A stretch of DNA of 64,000 bases from Fluctibacter corallii (GTDB taxonomy: Bacteria; Pseudomonadota; Gammaproteobacteria; Enterobacterales; Alteromonadaceae), in assembly GCF_025751585.1 (NCBI RefSeq), contig NZ_JAOWKX010000007.1, forward strand, positions 1 through 64,000. The letters run 5' to 3'. Made by a program: the position numbers and the translations under genes. The notes under the pieces are model-generated. The model did no database searches. It worked only from the letters and a program-made list of their open reading frames with translations, and was not told the DNA's origin. The stretch's first letter is position 1. Every line of letters starts with the position of its first letter. This document shows, piece after piece, positions 53,687 through 64,000 of the stretch.

Positions 53687-55519
53687 TCACTCAACCGTTA
53701 CTGATTTTGCTAGGTTACGAGGTTGGTCTACATCGGTGCCTTTGATAACGGCGACGTAATACGACAACAATTGAAGCGGTAAGGTGTAAACAATAGGTGC
53801 AATGCTAGATTCGCAATGCGGGACGTTGATGACGCGCATGGTATCATCGCTTGCAAAGCTCGCTTCTTTGTCAGCAAAAACATACATGATGCCACCGCGC
53901 GCGCGCACCTCTTCTACGTTAGATTTCAGTTTTTCAAGCAGTTCGTTGTTAGGTGCAACCACAATGACGGGCATTTCATCGTCAATCAGTGCGAGAGGGC
54001 CGTGCTTGAGCTCGCCTGATGCATACGCTTCGGCATGAATATATGAAATTTCTTTCAGCTTAAGTGCGCCTTCCATTGCAATCGGATATTGATCGCCACG
54101 GCCAAGGAACAAGCTGTGATTTTTGTCGGCAAATTCTTCTGCCAACTCTTCAATGCCGCCCGTAAGGGCCAATGTTTCTTCTAGTTTGCTTGGCAAACTA
54201 TACAGACCAGCAACAATGGCTTTATGATCGCTGTCAGCCATCCCATTGTGCTTACCCAACGCCAAAGTCAGCATTAAAAACCCAGTCAACTGCGTTGTGA
54301 AGGCTTTAGTAGATGCCACGCCAATTTCAGCGCCCGCGCGGGTCATAAAGGCCATATCAGACTCACGAACCAACGATGAACCCGGAACATTACAAATGGT
54401 CAGGCTCGACATGTAGCCTTGCTCTTTTGCTAAGCGCAATGCCGCTAGCGTATCTGCCGTCTCACCCGATTGTGAAATCGTTACCAACAAGCTATTTGGG
54501 TGCACGAACGACTTGCGATAGCGAAATTCAGAGGCAATCTCGACGTTACATGACACATTTGCATACTGTTCCAGCCAATAGCGCGCTGTCATTCCGGCAT
54601 GATAAGACGTACCGCAGGCAATAATTTGAATGTGCTTAACCTTTGATAAAATCGCTTCCGCTCCGTCACCAAAAATGCCTTCAACTAAATCATGCTCTCC
54701 CAAACGTTGTTGCAAGGTATTACGCACAACGGTGGGCTGCTCATGAATTTCTTTAAGCATATAGTGACGGTATCCGCCTTTGTCGCCTGCGTCATGTTCA
54801 ACTACTGAATCCACCACTTCACGCTCAACAGGATTGCCGTCTTTATCAAAAATATGCACGTCACGACGGGTAATTTCAGCCACATCCCCTTCTTCAAGGA
54901 AAATAAAACGACGTGTAACAGGCAATAATGCCATTTGGTCTGAGGCGATAAAGTTTTCACCAAGACCCAAACCAATCACCAATGGCGAGCCAGAGCGAGC
55001 AACTACCACGCGAGATGGATCTTCACGATCCATGATCACGGTGCCATACGCGCCTTCAAATTTTTTCACAGCCGTTTGCACTGCGCTTAACAAGCTGTCG
55101 GCTGACGCCATTTCCATCTCAACTTGGTGCGCGATGGTTTCAGTGTCGGTGTCAGAGGTAAAGGTATAGCCTGCCGCCTTTTGTGCTTCGCGCAAAGACT
55201 GATAATTCTCAATAATACCGTTGTGCACAACCGCAATGCGATCAGACGAAAAATGAGGATGTGCATTGGCTTCAGTTACACCGCCATGTGTCGCCCAACG
55301 CGTGTGAGCAATACCTGTTTGGCCAGTGACGGGGTTTGCTTCAACAGCATCTGCCAACTCTTGAACTTTACCTGTGCGACGCACGCGAGTTAAATTATTG
55401 CTGCTATCAAGCAATGCCACGCCCGCAGAGTCGTATCCACGATATTCAAGGCGCTTTAGGCCTTCTAACAAGATTTCTACCACATTACGTTCAGCTACTG
55501 CGCCAACTATCCCACACAT
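53687..55519 (-). CDS. glmS: GlmS, glutamine-fructose-6-phosphate aminotransferase (isomerising)
   Basis: A 610-residue cytoplasmic enzyme making glucosamine-6-phosphate for peptidoglycan and LPS. ATG 55519 places the nucleophile Cys2 directly after Met (MCGIVGAV), and AGGAG precedes it; a GTG one codon upstream is not used. The Ntn glutaminase domain ([22 protein letters not shown]) is followed by two SIS sugar-isomerase domains ([52 protein letters not shown]). The gene follows a DeoR-type regulator with a short overlap. No ribozyme or riboswitch is seen. Confidence 0.98.
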   Translation of the reverse strand: MCGIVGAVAERNVVEILLEGLKRLEYRGYDSAGVALLDSSNNLTRVRRTGKVQELADAVEANPVTGQTGIAHTRWATHGGVTEANAHPHFSSDRIAVVHNGIIENYQSLREAQKAAGYTFTSDTDTETIAHQVEMEMASADSLLSAVQTAVKKFEGAYGTVIMDREDPSRVVVARSGSPLVIGLGLGENFIASDQMALLPVTRRFIFLEEGDVAEITRRDVHIFDKDGNPVEREVVDSVVEHDAGDKGGYRHYMLKEIHEQPTVVRNTLQQRLGEHDLVEGIFGDGAEAILSKVKHIQIIACGTSYHAGMTARYWLEQYANVSCNVEIASEFRYRKSFVHPNSLLVTISQSGETADTLAALRLAKEQGYMSSLTICNVPGSSLVRESDMAFMTRAGAEIGVASTKAFTTQLTGFLMLTLALGKHNGMADSDHKAIVAGLYSLPSKLEETLALTGGIEELAEEFADKNHSLFLGRGDQYPIAMEGALKLKEISYIHAEAYASGELKHGPLALIDDEMPVIVVAPNNELLEKLKSNVEEVRARGGIMYVFADKEASFASDDTMRVINVPHCESSIAPIVYTLPLQLLSYYVAVIKGTDVDQPRNLAKSVTVE

Positions 55520-55521
55520 CA

Positions 55522-56304
55522 CTACTCTCCTGATTTGGTTTTCTCATCGACGCAAATAACACGAACGCCATATGATTCAATTTTTGCTTTAGCAGCCACG
55601 CCGATGTCAGTATCCGTTACTAACACCGAAATTGCCTGCCATGGTAATTCTACATTCGGTATCTTACGCTGGAGTTTCTCAGACTCCGCCATCACAATCA
55701 CTTCATTGGCCACCTCAGCCATCACTTGGCTTAACTGCGTCAGCTCATTAAAGGTTGTTGTACCTTTTTCTAAATCTAAACCCGCTGCGCCTAAAAATAC
55801 TTGGTCAAAATTGTACGCTCGAAGCATAGATTCTGCCATTTTGCCTTGAAATGAATGCGATTGAGGATCCCATGTTCCCCCCGTCATCAGCACCTTGGGC
55901 TCGTTCTCTTGCTCTAAAAGCTGATTAGCCACATGCAACGAGTTGGTCATTACCACCAACCCAAGCTTAGTTGCGAGTTCTGGAAGCAGCGCCGCAGTTG
56001 TACTGCCACTGTCGATAATAATCCGGTTGTGATCACGAATCAGCTTCGCTGCCTCAACGGCGATACATTTCTTTCGTTTTGAAACTTTCTCGCTCGACAT
56101 TTCCGATGCGGTTTGCGGTAACGGCACAGCCCCACCAAACTTACGCATTAGCAAACCATTATTTTCAAGCTCGGCAAGATCTTTACGGATGGTTACTTCT
56201 GAGGTGCTAAATACATCAGCCAACTCATCAACTGCCACCTCGCCTCTTGCATTAAGGCGCTCAATAATGGCACGACGACGTTGTTGTGTATTTCTTTTTT
56301 GCAT
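55522..56304 (-). CDS. DeoR family transcriptional regulator of glmS region
   Basis: About 260 residues. ATG 56304 is used; the upstream in-frame TTG has no support. DeoR-type HTH ([50 protein letters not shown] split over residues 10-60) with a sugar-phosphate binding DeoRC domain ([54 protein letters not shown]). The stop is three bases from the glmS ATG, so regulator and target are coupled. Amino-sugar phosphates are the probable effector, by analogy with AgaR and similar regulators. Confidence 0.92.
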   Translation of the reverse strand: MQKRNTQQRRRAIIERLNARGEVAVDELADVFSTSEVTIRKDLAELENNGLLMRKFGGAVPLPQTASEMSSEKVSKRKKCIAVEAAKLIRDHNRIIIDSGSTTAALLPELATKLGLVVMTNSLHVANQLLEQENEPKVLMTGGTWDPQSHSFQGKMAESMLRAYNFDQVFLGAAGLDLEKGTTTFNELTQLSQVMAEVANEVIVMAESEKLQRKIPNVELPWQAISVLVTDTDIGVAAKAKIESYGVRVICVDEKTKSGE

Positions 56305-56405
56305 TATGAAACTCAAACTTACGAATTGAAACTTATTTTATCTTTATAATTTCGAAATGCAAGTTTAAAATTTCACCATAACGTGGGTGTCTAGGAAAAC
56401 TCTCA

Positions 56406-56440
56406 AACAAAAACAACAAAGCCAGCGTTTTACCGCTGGC
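56406..56440 (-). terminator. Rho-independent terminator of glmU
   Basis: Stem GCCAGCG / CGCTGGC (56421-56440) with TTTGTTGTTTT following on the minus strand, about 35 bp after the glmU stop. It separates glmU from the deoR-glmS transcript. Confidence 0.85.
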
Positions 56441-56472
56441 CTTGATAAACATATAGAGCGTGCAAACAACGC

Positions 56473-57834
56473 TTATGATTTCTTAACAGGGCGCTGCCAA
56501 CCTTGCATATTACGCTGCTTATTACGCGCTATCGCCAGCTCTTCATCACCCACTTCTCTAGTCACTACTGAGCCAGCCCCAACTGTTGCGTTGACACCCA
56601 CCGTCACAGGCGCAACCAATGAACTGTTTGAGCCAATGAATGCGCCATCTTTAATAATGGTCTGAGACTTATTCACACCATCGTAATTGCACGTAATGGT
56701 GCCCGCGCCAATATTCGCTTTTTCACCCACAATGGTGTCGCCCAAATACGTAAGGTGGTTTGCCTTTGAGCCTTTACCCAAAATGGTTTTTTTCATTTCA
56801 ACAAAATTGCCCACCTTCGAAGACGACTCCATTACCGCACCTGGGCGCAATCGGGCAAATGGACCAACCGAACAGTTTTCGCCAACATTAGCGTGTTCAA
56901 CTATGCTGTTTGCTTCAATCACTGCACCAGCTGCAATATCGCAATCAATCAAGTGGCAGTTCGCCCCAATACGCACATTGCTTCCGATGTTTACATTGCC
57001 TTCTATTATAACGTTTACATCAATGAACACGTCTTGGCCCACAGTCACTTTGCCACGCACATCGAGTCTGGCTGGGTCGGCCAGCGTTACGCCTTCCATC
57101 ATGAGCGTATTGGCTTGCTCTCGTTGATAAGCACGCTCGATATTAGCCAGCTGCATGCGATTATTAATGCCTTCCACTTCAACCGCTGTATCTGGATGAG
57201 CCGCTTTGATAGTTTTTCCCTCTTTGGCAGCCATTTCAATCACGTCAGTGAGGTAGTACTCACCTTGCGCATTATTGTTATTTAGCGCACTCAACCAGCG
57301 CTTCAAATCTGCACCGGCCATCATCATCATGCCGGTGTTAATTTCTTTAATTTGCCTTTGCTGTTCTGTCGCATCTTTGTGCTCAACAATAGCAACAACA
57401 TTGTCTCCGTCGCGAACAATGCGCCCCATTCCAGTAGGATCTTCCAGTTCGACAGTCAGTAGGGCAAGATCAGCACTACGTTTAACAAGGATTAAACGTT
57501 GCAGAGTATCAGGTTTAATCAGTGGTGCATCGCCTACCAAAATCAACACATCTTCATTGTCTTTAATGTGTGGCACAGCTTGTTGAACCGCATGCCCTGT
57601 GCCGAGCTGTTCACTCTGCAAGCACCACGATAGTGCTTCATCAGACAATCGCTCTTGTAGCTGATCACCACCATGCCCGTAAACAAGATGCACATTCTCT
57701 GCACCAATCTCTCTGACCGTGTCGATAATGTGTTTTACCATGGGTTTGCCTGCAATTGGGTGAAGCACTTTAGGCAAAGACGACTTCATGCGGGTTCCTT
57801 TTCCAGCCGCAAGCACTACTACAGAAAATGTCAT
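56473..57834 (-). CDS. glmU: GlmU, bifunctional N-acetylglucosamine-1-phosphate uridyltransferase
   Basis: A 453-residue enzyme, the normal length. N-terminal uridylyltransferase domain with [27 protein letters not shown] (about 5-32) and the C-terminal left-handed beta-helix acetyltransferase with hexapeptide repeats ([38 protein letters not shown] near 378-396). It makes UDP-GlcNAc. GlmS and GlmU act in the same pathway and their genes are adjacent but separately terminated. Confidence 0.98.
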   Translation of the reverse strand: MTFSVVVLAAGKGTRMKSSLPKVLHPIAGKPMVKHIIDTVREIGAENVHLVYGHGGDQLQERLSDEALSWCLQSEQLGTGHAVQQAVPHIKDNEDVLILVGDAPLIKPDTLQRLILVKRSADLALLTVELEDPTGMGRIVRDGDNVVAIVEHKDATEQQRQIKEINTGMMMMAGADLKRWLSALNNNNAQGEYYLTDVIEMAAKEGKTIKAAHPDTAVEVEGINNRMQLANIERAYQREQANTLMMEGVTLADPARLDVRGKVTVGQDVFIDVNVIIEGNVNIGSNVRIGANCHLIDCDIAAGAVIEANSIVEHANVGENCSVGPFARLRPGAVMESSSKVGNFVEMKKTILGKGSKANHLTYLGDTIVGEKANIGAGTITCNYDGVNKSQTIIKDGAFIGSNSSLVAPVTVGVNATVGAGSVVTREVGDEELAIARNKQRNMQGWQRPVKKS

Positions 57835-58072
57835 AACGAATCCTGAACAATGATAATTTGGCGTTTATTCTACAAGAGAGTACCGAAACTTCCAGACTCG
57901 TGTCGCTGGTACGCGTAGTTTTATGACCCATTGTCCCTACTTTTTATGGGTATTTACGAGAAAACCGTATTTTTATTAGGAAGTTCCCTTCAACTTTGTT
58001 CAATTTAACGACACAAACAGATATAATTCGTACAAAAGGAATGCAAATTCGCAGTGAATAAATGGATCTTAA

Positions 58073-59500
58073 GTGAGTAATTTTAGAAATTTGCATCGAA
58101 GTATTCTTGCACTGTTCGTTGTTGTAGTTATTTCGATCGTTATTCTTGCACACTTTAGTGTGTCAAAAATCGTGGCTGAACAGAGCCGTGCGCATCAGCG
58201 ATCAATTTCGCCCGCTCATGCACTCATTGTAGAGCATTTGATGCAGCCGCTTCATATAGCGCAAACCTTATCTAAGTCTCAAGAAATTAAATCGTTGATG
58301 CAGGCCGACGACATCGACGAAGCGGCTATCTACAACACATTAAGCCGGTTAAATCAGGAGTTTGGCTTCCTATTTTTCATTGCCAGTGAAAAAAATCGTC
58401 AGCAATATTATTCAGATCGCACCACGCACACTTTAAAAGAAGGCGAAGTCAGCTGGTATTTTAAATATAAAGACGTACCAGATTCGGCCATAGCAGACAT
58501 TGGCAAATGGGAAGACACCCACTTTTACATTGACATAAAGATTTTTGACGACGATGGCCGCTTTTTAGGTTTTTTCGGTACAGGTAAAAGTTTGCAAAGT
58601 TTCATTGAGCTGTTTTCGTTGTATAAAGCGGAATATGGATATGACTTCATCTTTACTGATCAGCAGCGCAATATCATGCTTTCATCAGATCCCTTGCTTA
58701 ATGCCAGAAACTCGACCTTTACGAACCTAGAAAACCTACCATGGTTTCAGGATTTAAAAGCCGACAATGAGGCGATTCATTCTTTGAACAATACTCTGGT
58801 TAAAGTAGACGGGCACGACTACCTCATTGCCGAAGTTAATATTGCACCGTTCAATTGGACATTACACCTACTTACACCGCTACAAGCTCGCCAAGTTGAA
58901 ATCAGTCAGGGGTTTATTTTTAGCATCGTTACCTTATTGGTCATTATATTTGTCATGTTCATGGTGATTTATCATTTGTTGTATTTCTTCAAACAAGACA
59001 TGCACAAAAACATGCAAATGGATCCTCTCACGCAATTGCCCAACCGCGCAAAGGTAGAGCTGAGGTTTGGTGAACTCCAAGAACAACATGTACCAATGAG
59101 TTGTTTGTTGGTCGATTTAGATCATTTTAAATCTATTAACGACACGTACGGCCACAATACAGGCGATCAGGTATTAGTAAAGGCGGCTGAGGTGCTGCAA
59201 AATTCCATCGGTGAAGACGATATAGTCGGCCGTTGGGGTGGAGAAGAGTTCGTGATTTTACTGCCGAACACCGATCCTAACCGAGCTTATGAAGTGGCAC
59301 AGGCACTTCGCCAAAATGTCGCCAATATGAATTTACATTCCGACAAGTTCATGATGAAGGTCACGGCCAGTGTGGGCGTATCATACAGTCACGCCCCCAA
59401 CAGCTTAAAAGAGCTAATAGCATCTGCCGACGATGCGCTTTATCAAGCAAAGCGTGATGGACGTAATCTGGTTAGGGTTCAGCTTTTTGACGCTGCTTAA
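58073..59500 (+). CDS. Diguanylate cyclase with periplasmic sensor domain
   Basis: A 475-residue protein, GTG start. Helix 1 (about 10-30), a periplasmic sensor (about 35-280) of the dCACHE type with SWYFKYKDVPDSAIADIGKWEDTHFYIDIKIFDDDG and GYDFIFTDQQRNIMLSS, helix 2 (about 285-305), and a GGDEF domain with DPLTQLPNRAK, DLDHFKSINDTYGHNTGDQ and the catalytic GGEEF at 389-393. No inhibitory RxxD is evident just before GGEEF. It makes c-di-GMP in response to an external ligand. Its end overlaps the convergent eamA gene by 29 bp. Confidence 0.92.
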   Translation: MSNFRNLHRSILALFVVVVISIVILAHFSVSKIVAEQSRAHQRSISPAHALIVEHLMQPLHIAQTLSKSQEIKSLMQADDIDEAAIYNTLSRLNQEFGFLFFIASEKNRQQYYSDRTTHTLKEGEVSWYFKYKDVPDSAIADIGKWEDTHFYIDIKIFDDDGRFLGFFGTGKSLQSFIELFSLYKAEYGYDFIFTDQQRNIMLSSDPLLNARNSTFTNLENLPWFQDLKADNEAIHSLNNTLVKVDGHDYLIAEVNIAPFNWTLHLLTPLQARQVEISQGFIFSIVTLLVIIFVMFMVIYHLLYFFKQDMHKNMQMDPLTQLPNRAKVELRFGELQEQHVPMSCLLVDLDHFKSINDTYGHNTGDQVLVKAAEVLQNSIGEDDIVGRWGGEEFVILLPNTDPNRAYEVAQALRQNVANMNLHSDKFMMKVTASVGVSYSHAPNSLKELIASADDALYQAKRDGRNLVRVQLFDAA

Positions 59501-60353
59501 TCACCCCAGTGGTAAGTGAAACACCAAACATGATGAGCAGTGCGCCAATGACGATTTGGCTGTTAATGGTTTCTCCCAGAAAGAGCATCCCCCACATAAC
59601 GCCAAATACAGTGACCAAGTAACCAACAGACAATGCTTTGGTAGGCCCAACATTCGCGATAAGACGGAAATACAAAATATAAGCGAATGCACTGCATACC
59701 ACCGCCATAACCAACACTTGTAACCACGCAGAGGTTGATGGCATTACCGCTGGCCATGTAAGAAACGCTAATGGTGCCAGCGCCGTTGCTGCGAAGATTT
59801 GGCTTCCTGTTGCAATAGCCAAGGCATTCACGCCGGCCAACCATTTGCGTGTATAGCAAACAGCAATACCATAAGAGCACGTTGCCCCTAATGCAGCCAG
59901 AATTGGCATAATGGCTAAATAGAACGAGTCAGCTGAACGCGCATTGGTGGTAACCAGCACCCCAACAAACCCTAGCACTAAACCGCCCACAGCCCACAAC
60001 GTAAGCTTTTCTCGCAACCACAAAAAAGCAATAAGCGCACCGAACATGGGAGCAGTAGCGTTTAGGATTGCCGCAAACCCTGCACCAATCTGAACCGTGC
60101 TATAACTGAATAAACAAAAAGGTAAGGCAGTATTAATCACCCCAAGAAATAGCAACTGACGCCAATAGCTCGTCACCGTTTTGACTTGCTTGGACATCAT
60201 TAAAAAAGGCAATAGACACAGTGCTGCAATGCTGGTTCTTACCGCAACCAGACTAATTGCACCAAATTCCGGCGTGGCCGTACGCATAAATAAAAATGAG
60301 CTGCCCCAAATTGCAGCTAATAACACGAGCTCAAATGCATCTTGTAATCTCAA
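59472..60353 (-). CDS. EamA/DMT family exporter
   Basis: A 293-residue inner-membrane protein with ten predicted helices in two EamA repeats: LAAIWGSSFLFMR near the start, ALPFCLFSYSTVQIGAGFAAILNATAPMFGALIAF (split over residues 76-110), and GWAAVALGL-type segments. Substrate is unknown; metabolite or amino-acid export is usual. The 3' end overlaps the cyclase gene on the other strand by 29 bp. Confidence 0.88.
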   Translation of the reverse strand: MRLQDAFELVLLAAIWGSSFLFMRTATPEFGAISLVAVRTSIAALCLLPFLMMSKQVKTVTSYWRQLLFLGVINTALPFCLFSYSTVQIGAGFAAILNATAPMFGALIAFLWLREKLTLWAVGGLVLGFVGVLVTTNARSADSFYLAIMPILAALGATCSYGIAVCYTRKWLAGVNALAIATGSQIFAATALAPLAFLTWPAVMPSTSAWLQVLVMAVVCSAFAYILYFRLIANVGPTKALSVGYLVTVFGVMWGMLFLGETINSQIVIGALLIMFGVSLTTGVIKQRQKAEP

Positions 60354-60362
60354 AATGACGTC

Positions 60363-60842
60363 CTATATCAAAAATGTCTGTTGGGCATTTTCCAGCGACA
60401 ACAGTTTTGCTTTTCGTTCCAGCCCACCAGCATACCCTGTTAACGTTTGATTAGAGCCAATCACACGATGACAAGGCACTACAATAGACACTGGATTTTT
60501 ACCATTGGCAGCTCCCACAGCCCTTACTGCTTTGGGATTGTTCAGCTTATCTGCAATTTGCTTGTATGAACAGGTCTCCCCGTAAGGTATTTTTAGCAAT
60601 TCGTCCCACACTGACCGCTGGAACGTAGTGCCTTTCATATCAAGCGGCAAGTCAAACACATCTCTGCTACCCGCGAAATATTCCTCTAATTGCATCACGG
60701 CAGCTTTTGTATGCTGATTTGGTTTATCTTCACGCTGCTTATCATCTTTGAAATAAATCGATTGAATGCCTTGCTCTGATGCGGTGATCTCTACCCACCC
60801 CATCTCAGAGCGAATAGTCTGCGTGTAAACTTCATTTGTCAT
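60363..60842 (-). CDS. ogt: Ogt, methylated-DNA--protein-cysteine methyltransferase
   Basis: A 159-residue suicide repair protein that takes the O6-methyl group from guanine (or O4 from thymine). ATG 60842 is chosen because it overlaps the upstream stop (ATGA) and has GGAG upstream. The acceptor is Cys124 in PCHRVIGS, and the [19 protein letters not shown] block with [17 protein letters not shown] is typical. Translationally coupled to the AdaA-AlkA fusion gene, so the pair forms an alkylation-repair operon. Confidence 0.96.
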   Translation of the reverse strand: MTNEVYTQTIRSEMGWVEITASEQGIQSIYFKDDKQREDKPNQHTKAAVMQLEEYFAGSRDVFDLPLDMKGTTFQRSVWDELLKIPYGETCSYKQIADKLNNPKAVRAVGAANGKNPVSIVVPCHRVIGSNQTLTGYAGGLERKAKLLSLENAQQTFLI

Positions 60843-62200
60843 GAGGCTAAACTCCATAATTGAAACGTTAAATAGCTACGCCAAGGGGCCGCTAAGTCTG
60901 CATCCAGTGCATATTGAGCAAGTTGCTTTTTAATCACCAAATCGGTGTTTAACCAAATGTCTGGCTGCGATTGGCCGCGCATTTCAGCATACGCTGCCGT
61001 CCATGGCCCAATGCCTTTCAATGCCAACCACTGTACAGGGTCAGCGTCAGGCTTATCGGCTATAAATTGCGCTAACCTTTTTAGTGCCTGTCTCCGGCTG
61101 TCTGGCATTTTCAAAAAGGTTAAGTCACTCTCTGCCACTATTTCTGGCGTGGGAAACCAACGCTTATCATCGCGCTTCACGCCCACATTTTCTACCAATT
61201 TTGTCACCAGATTAATCGCCGCTTTCACAGAAACTTGTTGACCTAACACCGCTCGGCAGCCTGCTTCAAACGTGTCGAACACACCAGGTAACCGTATACC
61301 CTGCGTACAGTGAGACTCTGTTAACCCCGTGCTGTGTAATGCATGACTAATCACAGCGGGATCTGCATCCAAATCTAAGATTCGACGTATATGAAAAATC
61401 ACTTGCTTCAAGTAGGCGGGATCAGACAATTCTACGCTAACCTCAAAGCATGATTTAGCCTCATGATAAGTGGCAGTGAATTGCCCATAGCATGCCTCAA
61501 TTACGATGGTGCGACCGTACGATTCATCGGTCACCCACTCCATGTCAGGAATGGCGCGCATAGCTAAAAACGCTCGCACCTGAGGCCAATGATACGGAGG
61601 CCTAAAAGATAACGAGAGAGAAATAGTATGGTGAGAGACTGATTTACCATTGCGCAATGCAATCGGCGTTAAGCCCATTTGTTTTTTCATATTCTCTTGC
61701 AAGCGGCGCGACGAAGAGAACCCACTGGCTTGTGCCACGTCTTCGATGGTCATCGTTGATTGCTGAATTAACTGCTTCGCAAAAAGGAGCTTTTCATATA
61801 ATTGAAACTGTTTGGGGCTTACTCCCAATTTTTCAGCAAACAGACGACGCAAATATCGATCAGTAATGCCCAAACGCTCCACCAGATGTGCGAGGGTGTC
61901 TTGCGGATGTTGACGAATGAGTTTTATGGCCCGCTCAACCGTTGTGTCCACACCTTTCCACGCAAATGAGCTAGGCGCGCTATCGGGGCGACAACGTAAA
62001 CAAGGCCGGTACCCCGCCTGCATCGCTTGATGGGCGTAATCATAATAGGTCACATTATCTTCTTTTGGAGCCGGTGCGGGGCAAATAGGGCGACAAAAGA
62101 TCCCCGTCGTTTTTACTGCTACAAAGAAGGTCCCATCAAACCGATAATCCCGAGCTTGTCGCGCGCTCTGATAGGCTTGTTGACTCAGCACCATATTCAT
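60839..62200 (-). CDS. AdaA-AlkA fusion: adaptive response regulator and 3-methyladenine DNA glycosylase
   Basis: About 453 residues from ATG 62200. The frame is open to 62278, but conserved sequence begins soon after 62200 ([24 protein letters not shown]). N-terminal Ada zinc/methyl-acceptor domain (Cys pattern [11 protein letters not shown] and YRPCLRCRP), AraC-type HTH (about 95-185), AlkA N-terminal domain (about 190-285) and HhH-GPD glycosylase with [16 protein letters not shown] and the catalytic Asp in WLNTDL. It couples alkylation sensing with base excision in one protein. Confidence 0.95.
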   Translation of the reverse strand: MNMVLSQQAYQSARQARDYRFDGTFFVAVKTTGIFCRPICPAPAPKEDNVTYYDYAHQAMQAGYRPCLRCRPDSAPSSFAWKGVDTTVERAIKLIRQHPQDTLAHLVERLGITDRYLRRLFAEKLGVSPKQFQLYEKLLFAKQLIQQSTMTIEDVAQASGFSSSRRLQENMKKQMGLTPIALRNGKSVSHHTISLSLSFRPPYHWPQVRAFLAMRAIPDMEWVTDESYGRTIVIEACYGQFTATYHEAKSCFEVSVELSDPAYLKQVIFHIRRILDLDADPAVISHALHSTGLTESHCTQGIRLPGVFDTFEAGCRAVLGQQVSVKAAINLVTKLVENVGVKRDDKRWFPTPEIVAESDLTFLKMPDSRRQALKRLAQFIADKPDADPVQWLALKGIGPWTAAYAEMRGQSQPDIWLNTDLVIKKQLAQYALDADLAAPWRSYLTFQLWSLAS

Positions 62201-62371
62201 TCCACTACTCGCAAATAATGATATAAAAGTGTACCGTGAATCGGATAAACACACCCGCGTAAAACGGAACTGAATCAACAGTTGATTAATGTATCGTGAA
62301 AAAAGGATAATAGCATCGTAATATATAAGGGCTAAACGCCCTAGAACGATAAAAACAAATATTAAGATTCC

Positions 62372-63532
62372 ATGTTGTTGAAGCGATTTTTATTTACAGG
62401 TCTATTTATCATAAACCTGCTCATTGTTGACCTTGCTATTGCCCGACAGGCGCCATGGTTATATGACTATGCCGATAGCACCCAAGCTAAAGCTGCGAAA
62501 CATAATATTCCTGGCTACGCATTGGTGTTTGTAGAAAAAGGCAAACCCGAGCACATTTTCACGTTTGGTAAAACGAGCCGAAAGGGCGCGCCTATTTCCG
62601 AAGACACAGTATTCAGGCTTGCTTCTGTCTCAAAAACCTTTACAGGGATGGCAATTGCCAAACTGGCAGAACAAAAAGCCATTAATTGGGATACGCCTGT
62701 ATCAAAGCTCGCGCCTGAATTTGGGTTTGCTACCAATGGCCGCAATGATCTGACCGTGCGCCATATTGTTGGGCAAGCCAGTGGCTACATGCCCAACGCC
62801 TACGACAACTTAATTGAAGCCAATTACCCGCTCCCTCGGGTACTAAATATGCTGGCAGATTTAGAGCCACTGTGTACACCAGGCAAGTGTTATACCTATC
62901 AAAATGCGTTGTTCGGTGTGTTTGAGCATTACTTTGATGCCCAAAATACCAGTTATCGCGCCGTGCTTAATCGAGAAATTTTAAAGCCTTTAGGTATGCC
63001 CACTGCCAGTGCCGGATTAGCCGCGCTGTTATCTTCCGATGAGTGGGCAAAACCCCATATTGCCATTCGAAAAGACAAATGGCGTGAAGGCAAAGTCAAA
63101 AAGAGTTACTACCGCTATTCGCCCGCAGCAGGGGTCAACGCGAGTATAAAAGATATGACTATTTGGCTACGAGCCATGCTAGGTGAATATCCTCATGTTA
63201 TTTCTGACTCACTCATAGAGCAAGTCACAACGCCCGTGGTAAAAACATCACGTGAATTGCGCAGACGCGACTGGAAAGGGTATTTGAACGATGCCCACTA
63301 TGGTTTAGGTTGGCGTATCTATGACTTCAAAGGCCAGCCCCTTATCTATCACGGTGGCTGGGTTCAAGGTTATCGTGCAGCCATTGCATTTGCACCAGAG
63401 CAACAGGTTGGCTTTGCAATCCTGATGAATGCAGAATCAAATACAATAAACGGATTAACCGCTGCATTTTGGGCTGACTTTTTCACCCAATATGCAACTC
63501 TTGCGGCTAAGCAAGAGAAAACCCAAAACTAA
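62372..63532 (+). CDS. Beta-lactamase/serine hydrolase family protein (class C-like)
   Basis: A 386-residue exported hydrolase with an N-terminal hydrophobic signal (1-24). Serine motif SVSK at 85-88, Tyr motif CYTYQN near 170 and the third motif YHGGWVQGY near 325, the layout of class C beta-lactamase-like and penicillin-binding-like hydrolases (beta-lactamase domain PF00144). Esterase or D-aminopeptidase activity is equally possible, so drug resistance should not be assumed. Confidence 0.88.
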   Translation: MLLKRFLFTGLFIINLLIVDLAIARQAPWLYDYADSTQAKAAKHNIPGYALVFVEKGKPEHIFTFGKTSRKGAPISEDTVFRLASVSKTFTGMAIAKLAEQKAINWDTPVSKLAPEFGFATNGRNDLTVRHIVGQASGYMPNAYDNLIEANYPLPRVLNMLADLEPLCTPGKCYTYQNALFGVFEHYFDAQNTSYRAVLNREILKPLGMPTASAGLAALLSSDEWAKPHIAIRKDKWREGKVKKSYYRYSPAAGVNASIKDMTIWLRAMLGEYPHVISDSLIEQVTTPVVKTSRELRRRDWKGYLNDAHYGLGWRIYDFKGQPLIYHGGWVQGYRAAIAFAPEQQVGFAILMNAESNTINGLTAAFWADFFTQYATLAAKQEKTQN

Positions 63533-63575
63533 TATCTACCACCGTCCCTCGGGGCAGCGCATACTTTATTGCCAA

Positions 63576-63606
63576 AAGGCTTGAACACTGCCGAGTGTCA
63601 AGCCTT
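63576..63606 (+). terminator. Hairpin after the serine hydrolase gene
   Basis: AAGGCTTGAACACT pairs with AGTGTCAAGCCTT with one bulge, 43 bp after the stop. A pyrimidine-rich but T-poor stretch follows. Confidence 0.45.
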
Positions 63607-63752
63607 GCCTTTCTCCACCCCCTTTTGAGCTAGGAAGCTCAACGCTCTTTTTTAACCGTAAACAAATGTTTTTACACAGCTTGTGAAAATATTGTCTACC
63701 CTTAATAACACAATAACCTTTGACACTTCTTCACGCTTCGACGGAGCAAATT

Positions 63753-64000
63753 ATGATTAAACTTAGCCGCAGTTTGATATTTTTTTGCAGTATGCTTTCG
63801 TTGTACGGTCTTACGTTTAGCAGTTTCGCATCGCAATATGTGTTTGAAGCTGGACACCCGTCTCTTCAACGTTGGCTTCTGCCTGAAGAGGTACCTGCAC
63901 CAGACAACAATAAAACAACACCAGAGCGCGTTGAGCTAGGCAAAAAGCTCTTCTTCGATACGCGATTAAGTGGCGACGGCAACATGTCTTGTGCAACCTG
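63753..64000 (+). CDS. Di-haem cytochrome c peroxidase family protein (5' part)
   Basis: The gene runs off the window; 82 codons are visible. GGAG lies before the ATG. Signal peptide [20 protein letters not shown] and following residues to SFA, then [29 protein letters not shown] sequence at 61-82, the start of the haem-binding domain of CcpA/MauG-like peroxidases. The CxxCH haem motif is cut by the window end, so haem attachment cannot be confirmed here. Confidence 0.85.
   Translation, partial: MIKLSRSLIFFCSMLSLYGLTFSSFASQYVFEAGHPSLQRWLLPEEVPAPDNNKTTPERVELGKKLFFDTRLSGDGNMSCAT

Overview
The window is chromosomal DNA of a marine gammaproteobacterium of the Alteromonas type. The assignment is an inference from the housekeeping genes, the sfsA-dksA-gluQ-pcnB-folK-panBC order, the use of PanP in place of PanD, and the dedicated-sortase (Pds) regulatory genes. 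No rRNA, tRNA, insertion sequence, prophage or CRISPR array was seen.

Layout. 1-6.4 kb: ftsY start (with a 6-bp repeat), rsmD, dgkA, a DUF416 gene, a MarC-family gene, a small HTH protein, pepB, sfsA and dksA. 6.5-16.2 kb: gluQ, pcnB (apparently starting at AUU, as in E. coli), folK, panB, panC, panP, a degenerate EAL protein, a TrmB-like methyltransferase and the yadGH ABC exporter. This is the E. coli pcnB-yadH neighbourhood with panD replaced by the PLP enzyme PanP. 16.2-25.6 kb: VOC and AhpD-like proteins, ompW, pdsO-pdsR-pdsS with no sortase or sortase substrate beside them, a purine permease, and a doxX-pirin-lysR operon. 25.7-36.5 kb: secreted nuclease, iron-uptake pair (Fur-box TonB receptor plus PepSY protein), a two-component system and a DUF1800-DUF1501 secreted pair.

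36.7-42.0 kb holds the most interesting locus, a compact and apparently undescribed RiPP cluster. Two tandem 55-residue precursors (absent from ordinary ORF calls because they are short) are each followed by the same stem-loop. After them come five translationally coupled genes: an MvdC/MvdD-type ATP-grasp ligase, a ClpP-fold SDH-type serine protease, a MauE-like membrane redox protein, a membrane-anchored CPKC thioredoxin-like protein and an ABC exporter lacking a peptidase domain. A consistent reading is macrocyclisation by the ATP-grasp enzyme, disulfide formation between the two invariant Cys of the core, leader removal by the SDH-type protease, and export.

42.1-52.6 kb is a second unusual system: a six-gene minus-strand operon of exported proteins. 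It encodes an M4 metalloprotease with PKD and GEVED domains, a protein with a C-terminal Hint domain, three paralogues resembling the MACPF/cholesterol-dependent-cytolysin (CDC-like) fold, and a small GEVED-domain protein. It looks like a multicomponent pore-forming toxin with its own processing proteases.

53-64 kb returns to core genes: a small membrane protein, a DeoR regulator overlapping glmS, glmU, a diguanylate cyclase, an EamA exporter, ogt with an AdaA-AlkA fusion, a beta-lactamase-like hydrolase and the start of a di-haem peroxidase gene.
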